Source: Luteimonas sp. JM171 (GTDB lineage Bacteria; Pseudomonadota; Gammaproteobacteria; Xanthomonadales; Xanthomonadaceae). From it: a stretch of 64,000 bases of DNA. Location: positions 169,846 to 233,845 of the forward strand of contig NZ_CP017074.1 of NCBI RefSeq assembly GCF_001717465.1. The letters are read 5' to 3'. The position numbers and the translations under genes are program-made. Positions 31,672 through 38,654 of this stretch are shown one piece after another. Under the pieces are notes generated by a model. The model did no database searches, was not told the origin of the DNA, and was given only the letters and a program-made list of their open reading frames with translations. Each line of letters starts with the position of its first letter. Positions within the stretch are counted from its first letter, which is position 1.

Positions 31672-32565
31672 ATGATCGAACTGGTCATCCAGTCCCGCCG
31701 CCGCAGCCTCGGCGGCTTCGAGGTCGGGCGGGTGCTGCCGTTTGCGCGGCGGCGCATCGTGGGGCCCTACATCTTCTTCGACCGGATGGGGCCTGCGGAC
31801 TTCGCCCCCGGGCTGCCGGAATCGGCGGATGTGCTGCCGCATCCGCATATCGGCCTGTCCACCATCACCTACCTGTTCGAAGGCGAGATCATGCATCGCG
31901 ACAGCGTCGGCTCGGAGCAGCCGATCCGTCCGGGCGAGGTCAACTGGATGACCGCCGGCAGCGGCATCACCCATTCCGAGCGCTTTGAGCGGGCCCGCGC
32001 CGAGGGTGGCCCGATGGATGGGATCCAGGCCTGGGTGGCGCTGCCGGACGGACGCGAGGAAGTCGATCCTGCGTTCTGGCACTACGGCACGGATGAGCTG
32101 CCGGCCTTCGACGAGGGCGGCGTGGGTGGGCGCCTGATCGCCGGCAGCCTCGACGGGGTCCGCTCCCCGGCGGCGGTGGATTCCCCGCAGTTCTACGTGC
32201 ATTGGCAGCTCCGTCCCGGGGCGCGTGCCTCGCTGCCGGCCGAATATCCCGAACGTGCGGTCTATGTTGCCAGCGGCGCCGTCGAGGTGGACGGCCAGCG
32301 CGTGGAGCCGGGAAGCATGGCGGTGCTTTCGCCGGGCAAGTCGGCGACGATCCATGCGCTGGACGACGCGGTGGTGATGGCGCTGGGCGGCGAGCCGGTG
32401 GGTGAGCGATACATCGACTGGAACTTCGTGTCTTCGTCGAAGGAGCGCATCCTGCAGGCGCGCGCCGACTGGGCGGCCGGCCGCATGAAGCTCCCTGACC
32501 TGGACGACCGCGAGTTCATCCCGCTTCCGCCCAGGCTGGGCGCGGCCCCCGAGCCCGCTTCCTGA
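31672..32565 (+). CDS. Pirin family protein
   Basis: Bicupin iron protein, 297 residues. The metal-site histidines are visible in HPHIGLSTITYLF and MTAGSGITHSERFE, and the C-terminal cupin ends in a basic/acidic tail. Some pirins are quercetinases and others act as redox regulators; the sequence does not decide. It follows the Old Yellow Enzyme gene by 63 bases with GGGAGG before the start. Confidence 0.92.
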   Translation: MIELVIQSRRRSLGGFEVGRVLPFARRRIVGPYIFFDRMGPADFAPGLPESADVLPHPHIGLSTITYLFEGEIMHRDSVGSEQPIRPGEVNWMTAGSGITHSERFERARAEGGPMDGIQAWVALPDGREEVDPAFWHYGTDELPAFDEGGVGGRLIAGSLDGVRSPAAVDSPQFYVHWQLRPGARASLPAEYPERAVYVASGAVEVDGQRVEPGSMAVLSPGKSATIHALDDAVVMALGGEPVGERYIDWNFVSSSKERILQARADWAAGRMKLPDLDDREFIPLPPRLGAAPEPAS

Positions 32566-32608
32566 AGCCCTGCCCCCGCACCGGGCCATGCCCTGCTGAC
32601 AGCGGCGG

Positions 32609-32878
32609 CTATCCGACGGTGAATCCCTCGCCCGCTTCGTCGGTGCCCGCTTCGCTGCGCACCACGCTTTCGACCTTCGCCCTGGGCGGCCCGTCCCACA
32701 GCCACCCGGCGAGCGCCTCGATGGCCGCTTCCTCGCCGGCAGCCAGCACCTCCACGCGGCCGTCAGGCAGGTTGATGGCGTGGCCCCGCAGGCCCAGCTG
32801 GCGCGCCCGCTCGCGGGTGGAAGCGCGGAAAAAGACGCCCTGCACCCTGCCGCTGATGAAAAAGCGCTGCGCGATCAC
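32609..32878 (-). CDS. acyP: Acylphosphatase
   Basis: Small hydrolase of acyl phosphates, 89 residues. The phosphate-binding loop GRVQGVFFRAST contains the catalytic Arg18, and Asn36 lies in AINLPDGRVEV. Its start overlaps the stop of the upstream thioredoxin-like gene as ATGA, so the two are translationally coupled. Confidence 0.95.
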   Translation of the reverse strand: MIAQRFFISGRVQGVFFRASTRERARQLGLRGHAINLPDGRVEVLAAGEEAAIEALAGWLWDGPPRAKVESVVRSEAGTDEAGEGFTVG

Positions 32879-33477
32879 GAGTCCGGCGCCCCTGTCACCG
32901 CCTGCGGATCGGCAACCGCCGGCCCGCCTGCCGCGGCGATCGCTTCTTCGATCTCCAGCGCGCTCACCGGGCCGAGGAACCGGTGCGCAACCCGGCCGTC
33001 CGGCCCCACCAGCCAGGTCATCGGCAGGCCGCGGGGAATTTCGAAATCAGCCGGCGGATCCACGGTGCCGATGATCGCAATCGGATACGTGACCGGGTAC
33101 TCCTCGAGGAAGGCGCGTATCGCGGCGGGTTCGGCGTCCTCGTACGCCAGCCCGATCACCTCGACGTGTTCGCGCAGGCTGGCAAGCGCCGAAAGCTCGG
33201 GCATTTCCTCGCGGCACGGGGCGCACCACGTGGCCCAGTAGTTCACCACCACCCAGCTGCCGCGATGGTCGGCGATGTCCCAGGGCCGGCCGTCGACGGT
33301 GGTCACCGAGAGCCGGGGAACAGCGCGGGCGTCCACCCTTTCCCGGTCTTCCGCGCCAGGAGCCGGCGCGGACGCCGGCGGCGGCTCCAGCGCAGCCTCT
33401 TCCGCCGGACCCTCGCGCTGGCAGCCCGCCAGCAGCCCGGCCGCCAGCAATCCCGCAAATACCCGTTTCCGGTTCAT
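32875..33477 (-). CDS. TlpA-type thioredoxin-like lipoprotein
   Basis: Periplasmic thiol-disulfide protein of 200 residues. A lipobox (LLAGC, Cys19) is followed by a Pro/Ala-rich linker and a thioredoxin fold with redox motif WCAPC (Cys85, Cys88) and the cis-Pro segment GLPMTWLV. It likely reduces periplasmic or cytochrome-maturation cysteines; the partner is unknown. It overlaps yihY upstream and acyP downstream, each by 4 bases. Confidence 0.92.
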   Translation of the reverse strand: MNRKRVFAGLLAAGLLAGCQREGPAEEAALEPPPASAPAPGAEDRERVDARAVPRLSVTTVDGRPWDIADHRGSWVVVNYWATWCAPCREEMPELSALASLREHVEVIGLAYEDAEPAAIRAFLEEYPVTYPIAIIGTVDPPADFEIPRGLPMTWLVGPDGRVAHRFLGPVSALEIEEAIAAAGGPAVADPQAVTGAPDS

Positions 33478-34748
33478 GTGCCCTCCTTCATCGGTTCGTA
33501 CAGGCTTCCCACCCGGCGCTTGAGGTGTTCGCGCAGCGGGATCCGCAGGTCGTCCAGGGCGGCGGCGGCGGCCGCGCCCAGCGCATCGTCACGGCACGGC
33601 AGGTGCGCCTCGGCGATCGGCACCCGCAGGTTGCAGGCTTCGTAGAGTTCGCCCAGGGTCAGCCCGTCGAGGTCGCGCGAAAGCAGCCATTCTCCGCTTT
33701 CCGCCCGGGTGACCAGCTTGATGGCGCCCAGCTGGCCCAGCATCTGCTGCACGAGCGCATCGGTCAGGCAAGGCTCAAGCCGCTCGATGTCCTCGCTGTG
33801 CAGCCCGCGGCCCTCGCGCCGGGCCTGTGCGAATCGCCCGAGCAGGCGCAGCAGGCCGAACATCTCATAGCCCTCGGGCAGCCGCATGGCCGCAGGCTGG
33901 TAGCGGAAGGCCGAGACCGAGGCTGCGAACGAGGCGCCCAGCAGCACCGACACCCACGCTGCATAGATCCACAGCAGCAGGATCGGAAAGAAGGCCACCT
34001 GGCCATAGATGCGCTGGTAGGCATCGAAGCTGCCCAGGTACATCGCGATCAAGCGCTTGAGAAGTTCGAGCAGCACCGCCGCCAGCAGCGCTCCGGCGAA
34101 GGCGTGCCGCCACTTCACCGTGCGGTGGGGAACCACCCGGTAGATCGCGGCGATCGCGACCAGTTCGATCACGAACGGCGCGGCCCCCACCAGGTTGCGC
34201 TGCAGCCAGGCACCGGTGACCGTGCGGAACACGTCCATGGCGAACACGCTGGTCACCACGGCGATCGAGGCGCTGGCCACCAGCGCCCCCAGGGTCAGCA
34301 CCGTCCAGTACACCAGGAAGCGCCACACCTGGGGCCGCGCCGAGCGCACGCGCCAGATGCGGTTGAAGGTCGCCTCCACGCCCTGCAGGGTGATCAGCAC
34401 CGTCACCACCAGCGTGATCACGCCCACCGCGGTGAGCTGCCCGCTGTTGAGCGAGAACTGCAGCAGGTAGGTCTCCACCGCCTGCGCCGCGCTGGGCACG
34501 AAGTTGGCGAAGATGAAGCCGCGCAGCATGTCGCTCCACTGCTCGAACACCGGGAACGCGGAGAGCACCCCGAACACCACGATCGAGAGCGGCACCAGCG
34601 CCAGCAGCGTGGTGAAGGACAGTGCGCTCGCCGCTTCGAACAGCCGGTCGTCCAGGAAGCGGCGCCCAAGGAAGCGGGCGAACGAGCGCGCGCGGGCGCG
34701 ATCGGAAAGGTGCTCCTTCCAGCGGTGCAGGGTGGCCAGCGACTCCAT
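33474..34748 (-). CDS. YihY/BrkB family inner-membrane protein
   Basis: 424 residues with about six membrane helices in the first 300, beginning with FEAASALSFTTLLALVPLSI, the family signature. A soluble C-terminal domain of about 120 residues follows, with winged-helix-like character. Older annotations call the family ribonuclease BN, which is wrong. Function is unknown. It is the first gene of the yihY-tlpA-acyP operon and is divergent from the wrbA-like gene. Confidence 0.93.
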   Translation of the reverse strand: MESLATLHRWKEHLSDRARARSFARFLGRRFLDDRLFEAASALSFTTLLALVPLSIVVFGVLSAFPVFEQWSDMLRGFIFANFVPSAAQAVETYLLQFSLNSGQLTAVGVITLVVTVLITLQGVEATFNRIWRVRSARPQVWRFLVYWTVLTLGALVASASIAVVTSVFAMDVFRTVTGAWLQRNLVGAAPFVIELVAIAAIYRVVPHRTVKWRHAFAGALLAAVLLELLKRLIAMYLGSFDAYQRIYGQVAFFPILLLWIYAAWVSVLLGASFAASVSAFRYQPAAMRLPEGYEMFGLLRLLGRFAQARREGRGLHSEDIERLEPCLTDALVQQMLGQLGAIKLVTRAESGEWLLSRDLDGLTLGELYEACNLRVPIAEAHLPCRDDALGAAAAAALDDLRIPLREHLKRRVGSLYEPMKEGT

Positions 34749-34839
34749 CCGCGCGAGGTTACCCGAATCGCGATGGCACCAGCGGAACGGCCGCTAGCGG
34801 CGGCTTGTTCTATCCTTGGCCGCTTCCATGGAGGCGACG

Positions 34840-35433
34840 ATGGCGGAAATCCTGGTGCTCTATTACAGCCGCAACGGGTCGGTGGCGCGGCTGGCGCGCC
34901 AGATCGCCCGCGGCGTGGAGGAAGTCGACGGCGCCCGCGCACGGCTGCGGACCGTGCCACCGGTGGCGCCGGTCACCCGCACCGCCGCGCCGCCCGTGCC
35001 GGAGGACGGCGCCCCGTTCGTCGAGGGGGCGGACTTTGACGAATGCGACGGCCTGCTGCTGGGCAGCCCCACCCGCTTCGGCAACATGGCCGCGCCGCTC
35101 AAGCACTGCCTGGACGGGCTGGGCGCGCAGTGGGCCAGCGGCATCCTCGTGGGCAAGCCGGCCGGGGTATTCACTTCCACCACGACCATGCACGGGGGCC
35201 AGGAATCAACCCTGCTGTCGATGATGGTGCCGTTGCTGCACCACGGCTGCGTGATCGCCGGCATCCCCTTCACCGAGCCGGCCCTCAATACCACCCGCAG
35301 CGGCGGCACCCCCTATGGCGCCAGCCACGTGGCCGGCGGCAACGACGATCCGCAGCCGACCGGCGAGGAAGCGCAGCTGGCACGCGCGCTGGGCCGGCGG
35401 GTGGCCACGCTTGCAGTGAAGCTGGCCCGATGA
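34840..35433 (+). CDS. NAD(P)H:quinone oxidoreductase, WrbA-like
   Basis: Flavodoxin-fold FMN protein, 197 residues, from the ATG at 34840 with GGAGG 6 bases upstream. The FMN phosphate loop is LYYSRNGSVARLA near the N-terminus. GSPTRFGNMAAPLK and STTTMHGGQESTLL are WrbA marks. Two-electron quinone reduction protects against redox cycling. Its stop overlaps the DUF2069 start (ATGA). Confidence 0.93.
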   Translation: MAEILVLYYSRNGSVARLARQIARGVEEVDGARARLRTVPPVAPVTRTAAPPVPEDGAPFVEGADFDECDGLLLGSPTRFGNMAAPLKHCLDGLGAQWASGILVGKPAGVFTSTTTMHGGQESTLLSMMVPLLHHGCVIAGIPFTEPALNTTRSGGTPYGASHVAGGNDDPQPTGEEAQLARALGRRVATLAVKLAR

Positions 35434-35828
35434 GCCCGCGCACGCTCCGCCTGGCGCATGCCGCCGCCCTGCTCGCGCTGGCGGCGCTGTTCGCGGGCTG
35501 GTTCCTCGGGCGTGGCCACCTTGCGACCGCCCTGCTGGTGTTCATCGCCCCGCCGCTGCTGCTGGCCATCGGCGTGCTGCGCGGCAGCCGCCTGGCCGGC
35601 TTCTGGTCCGGGGTGCTGGGGCTGCTGTGGTTCAGCCATGGGGTCATGGACGCGTGGAGCGATCCGTCCGTGCGGCCCTTCGCGCTGCTGGAAATCGTGC
35701 TTGCCGTGGTGGTCATCTTCCTGGCGAGCTGGCCGGGCCTGTCGGCCCGTTTCGGGTGGGGGAAGCCGGACGGCCGGCAGGCTCCCGGGCCAGACCACAA
35801 GCCGTCCGGCGGCGACCGCAGCGGATAG
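35430..35828 (+). CDS. DUF2069 family membrane protein
   Basis: 132 residues with four hydrophobic segments (about 8-25, 32-51, 56-72 and 85-102) and a polar C-terminal tail. It matches the small DUF2069 family commonly found next to wrbA-like genes. No function is known. The ATGA overlap with the quinone reductase suggests it acts with or near that enzyme. Confidence 0.85.
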   Translation: MSPRTLRLAHAAALLALAALFAGWFLGRGHLATALLVFIAPPLLLAIGVLRGSRLAGFWSGVLGLLWFSHGVMDAWSDPSVRPFALLEIVLAVVVIFLASWPGLSARFGWGKPDGRQAPGPDHKPSGGDRSG

Positions 35829-35862
35829 AATGTGCGCCCCGCGGAAGGCTGGAAAGAACCCA

Positions 35863-36348
35863 ATGGAAGAGCTGCTGATCGTCACCACCGGCGGCACCAT
35901 CGACAAGGTGTATTTCGACGACAAGTCCGACTTCCAGGTCGGCGAACCGCAGATCGGCCGGATCCTGCAGGAGCTGGAGGTGGCCTTCCGGTTCCGGGTG
36001 ATCCCGATCCTGCGCAAGGACTCGCTGCACCTGACCGACGACGATCGCGCCCTGATCCGCGCCACGGTGGCCGCCCAGCCCACCCGGCACGTGCTCATCA
36101 CCCACGGCACCGACTCCATGGTGGAGACCGCCTGCGCCCTGGAGGGGCTTGACCGGACGATCGTGCTGACCGGCGCGCTCAACCCGGCGCGGTTCCGGGG
36201 CTCCGACGCCGAGTTCAACATCGGCACCGCGGTGGGCGCGGTGCAATCCCTGCCCACGGGGACCTGGATCGCCATGAACGGCCGCATCTGGGACCCCCGC
36301 AAGGTCCGCAAGAACGTGGAAGCCAACCGCTTCGAAGCCGCCGGCTGA
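35863..36348 (+). CDS. Single-domain asparaginase-like protein
   Basis: 161 residues matching only the N-terminal domain of L-asparaginases. Catalytic-type motifs are TTGGTID with Thr12 and LITHGTDSMVETA with Thr83/Asp84; TGALNPARFRGSDAEFN follows. The C-terminal domain that completes the dimer active site is absent, so asparaginase activity is doubtful. The frame looks intact, not decayed. It starts 34 bases after DUF2069 and probably belongs to the same operon. Confidence 0.85.
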   Translation: MEELLIVTTGGTIDKVYFDDKSDFQVGEPQIGRILQELEVAFRFRVIPILRKDSLHLTDDDRALIRATVAAQPTRHVLITHGTDSMVETACALEGLDRTIVLTGALNPARFRGSDAEFNIGTAVGAVQSLPTGTWIAMNGRIWDPRKVRKNVEANRFEAAG

Positions 36349-36356
36349 GCGGGCTT

Positions 36357-36692
36357 TCAAGCCTGGCGGGGATCCCGGCCGGTCTGCGCGAACGCACGCA
36401 TCACCGCATCGGGCTCCACGTATTCCACGTCGGGATCGGCGGCGAGCGCCTGCATCAGGCGCTGCGCCTCCTCACGATCCAGGGCGCGGTCGGCGGAGAT
36501 CACGTCGGCGCCGATGCCGAGCCGGCGCAGCCATGACAGCCGAAGCCCGGCCCCGCGCGGCATTGCCCGGGCGCAGCGGTCCAGGCGCGCCTGCACCTGG
36601 CGGCAGTCGGCGCCAGGCGCAGAGTCACCGCGGTAGCGGATGATGAAGCGCTGCCAGGGTCCCTGCCCCGGCAGCGCGAAGTGGTCGTGCAT
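36357..36692 (-). CDS. Free-standing subtilisin-propeptide (inhibitor I9)-like protein
   Basis: 111 residues without signal peptide or membrane helix. QRFIIRYRGDSAPG near the start and MQALAADPDVEYVEPD at 80-95 match the prodomain that inhibits and folds secreted subtilases; compare [12 protein letters not shown] in the neighbouring subtilase. No protease domain follows. It lies after the subtilase terminator on the same strand, with only a weak GGTGG before the ATG. It could be a stand-alone inhibitor/chaperone or the remnant of a second protease gene. Confidence 0.6.
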   Translation of the reverse strand: MHDHFALPGQGPWQRFIIRYRGDSAPGADCRQVQARLDRCARAMPRGAGLRLSWLRRLGIGADVISADRALDREEAQRLMQALAADPDVEYVEPDAVMRAFAQTGRDPRQA

Positions 36693-36707
36693 GTTCCACC
36701 GGCGGCG

Positions 36708-36738
36708 AAAACGGGCACCCCGAGTGTAGGGGTGCCCG
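36708..36738 (-). terminator. Intrinsic terminator of the subtilase gene
   Basis: CGGGCACCCC (36712-36721), a 7-base loop and GGGGTGCCCG (36729-36738) form a perfect 10-bp stem. On the minus strand it is followed by TTTT (36711-36708). It starts 14 bases after the subtilase stop, and is the clearest intrinsic terminator in the window. Confidence 0.85.
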
Positions 36739-36751
36739 CCGTGCCGCGCCG

Positions 36752-38326
36752 TCAGTCGTAGCTGGCGGTCAGGGTCACGCCCGAATACGCGCGGTAGCCG
36801 CGCACCATGATGTGGTACGTGCCCCCCAGCGCCGTCGAAGCCGTGCAGGCTTCGCTGTTGCCGGTCCGGTACGGACGGCAGTCGTAGCTGGACGTGGTGG
36901 GCGGGGCATTGCGGCGGACATACAGGTCCGCGTCGCCGCTGCCGCCGCTGATGCGGATCACCAGGTTGCGAGCCCCGCTCGGGACGTTGAACGTGTACCG
37001 GGTTTCGCTGCCGGACGCGCCCGAAAGGCCCGTCACCGGCACCCCGTTCTGCAGGCCGCCATCGCCCGGATCGGGATCCGGACCCGGATCCGGGTCGCCG
37101 CCGCCTCCGCCGTCAAAGCGCGAGTAGAGCAACCGGTTGGGAGAGCCCGCCGGGTTGCCCACCACGCCGGTGGTGGCGTTGGCGATGATCGCGTTTTCCA
37201 CCTGGGCCGGGGTGGCGCCCGGGTTGCTGGCCAGGTACAGGGCGGCGACGCCGGCCACGTGTGGCGCGGCCATCGAGGTGCCGCTGATGGTGTTGGAAGC
37301 GGTGTTGCTGGTGTGCCAGGCCGAAGTGATGGACGATCCGGGCGCGAAGATGTTCACGCAGCTGCCGTAGTTGGAGAACGAGGAGCGTGCATCGCTGCTG
37401 GTGGTGGATCCGACGGTGATCGCGGACGTCGAGCGCGCCGGCGAATAGTTGCAGGCGTTGCTGTTGTCGTTGCCCGCGGCCACCACCACCGTGACCCCGG
37501 CGTTGCGCATGCGGGTGACCGCCTGGTCGGTGGCGGTGGAGGCGCCCCCGCCCAGGCTCATGTTGGCCACGGCCGGCTTGGTGTGGTTGCTGGCCACCCA
37601 GTCCATGCCGGCGATCACGCCCGAGTTGGTGCCCGAGCCGTTGCAGCCCAGCACCCGCACCGGATAGAGGCGCACCTGCTTGGCCGCGCCCCAGACCGCT
37701 CCGCCCACGGTGCCGGCCACATGGGTCCCGTGGCCGTTGCAGTCATTGCTGCCGCGGCCGTCGTTGATGGCGCTGTAGCCGCTGCCCACGCGCCCGCCGA
37801 AATCGTTGTGGCTCGCGCGGATGCCGGTATCGATCACGTAGGCGTGCACGTTCGGCGCGCTGGTGTCGTACACATAGGTGCCGTTGAGGGGCCGGTTGCG
37901 CTGGTCGATCCGGTCCAGGCCCCAGGTGGCGTTGTTCTGGGTTGCCGAGATGCTCACGATCCCGTCCTCCTCGACAAACTCCACCCGCGGGTCGGCGAGC
38001 AGGCGCGCCAGCGCCCGGTCATCGGCCCGGGCCACGAAGCCGCGCAGCACGTTGCGGTATGAATGCACGACATCCAGGCGGTGCGTGCGCGCCAGCGAAC
38101 TGGCCACGTCAGCCACCTGCGGAACACCGCCCATCGCCGCCGTCTCGCTGGCGAGGGCCGCGGTGTCATCCTTGAGCACCACGATGTACTGCCCCTTCAC
38201 CGGCTTTTCGGCGAGCAGCAGGTTGGAGAGATCGTCCGACGCATAGGCGGCGGACATGGACAGGGAGAGGATGGTCGCGGCGGCCAGCGCCTGGACCTTC
38301 GGGGCGACCCGGTAAGCAAGCTTCAT
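36752..38326 (-). CDS. Secreted S8 (proteinase K-like) subtilase with PPC domain
   Basis: 524 residues from the ATG at 38326, with GGAGGT 7 bases upstream. Order: signal peptide (1-29), inhibitor I9 propeptide (about 46-125) and catalytic domain (about 132-400) with Asp166 (VIDTG), His199 (NGHGTHVAG), oxyanion Asn286 and Ser351 ([11 protein letters not shown]). An Asp/Pro/Gly linker (405-424) leads to a C-terminal PPC domain (about 430-524). Extracellular protease; the PPC domain is usually trimmed after secretion. The gene is divergent from the regulator at 38655. Confidence 0.96.
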   Translation of the reverse strand: MKLAYRVAPKVQALAAATILSLSMSAAYASDDLSNLLLAEKPVKGQYIVVLKDDTAALASETAAMGGVPQVADVASSLARTHRLDVVHSYRNVLRGFVARADDRALARLLADPRVEFVEEDGIVSISATQNNATWGLDRIDQRNRPLNGTYVYDTSAPNVHAYVIDTGIRASHNDFGGRVGSGYSAINDGRGSNDCNGHGTHVAGTVGGAVWGAAKQVRLYPVRVLGCNGSGTNSGVIAGMDWVASNHTKPAVANMSLGGGASTATDQAVTRMRNAGVTVVVAAGNDNSNACNYSPARSTSAITVGSTTSSDARSSFSNYGSCVNIFAPGSSITSAWHTSNTASNTISGTSMAAPHVAGVAALYLASNPGATPAQVENAIIANATTGVVGNPAGSPNRLLYSRFDGGGGGDPDPGPDPDPGDGGLQNGVPVTGLSGASGSETRYTFNVPSGARNLVIRISGGSGDADLYVRRNAPPTTSSYDCRPYRTGNSEACTASTALGGTYHIMVRGYRAYSGVTLTASYD

Positions 38327-38654
38327 CTGTAGAACCTCCGACACGAGAGGATGGGCCCGCGAGTCCGCGCTTGGACCCGTCGGGACGGCTTGCCGGAGCC
38401 TGGCTGCACTCCCCCCGTACGTGCGGCACCGGCGGCCGCAGATCCCACCTTGCGGCCCAATGCGGCGCCTGCACCTGCCCGGCAGCATCAAAAACCTCTC
38501 AAACCGGCATCGAATCGTGACTGGCATCCCACTCCCGGCAACAAAACCGCCGCCCTGACGCCCCGCTGCGCGCCCCGGGTGAACAATGGCGTGCCGAACC
38601 CGGCTCCCCGCCGGGCGATTCCCGGTGGAGCAATCCCCGCGGGAGGAGGCCGAT
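38327..38654. other. Divergent intergenic region between subtilase and regulator
   Basis: 328 bases with no convincing gene. It is GC-rich except for a patch at 38487-38504 (CATCAAAAACCTCTCAAA). It contains the ribosome-binding sites of both flanking genes. I see no confident sigma-70 pair; the regulator's operator would be expected here. Confidence 0.5.
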
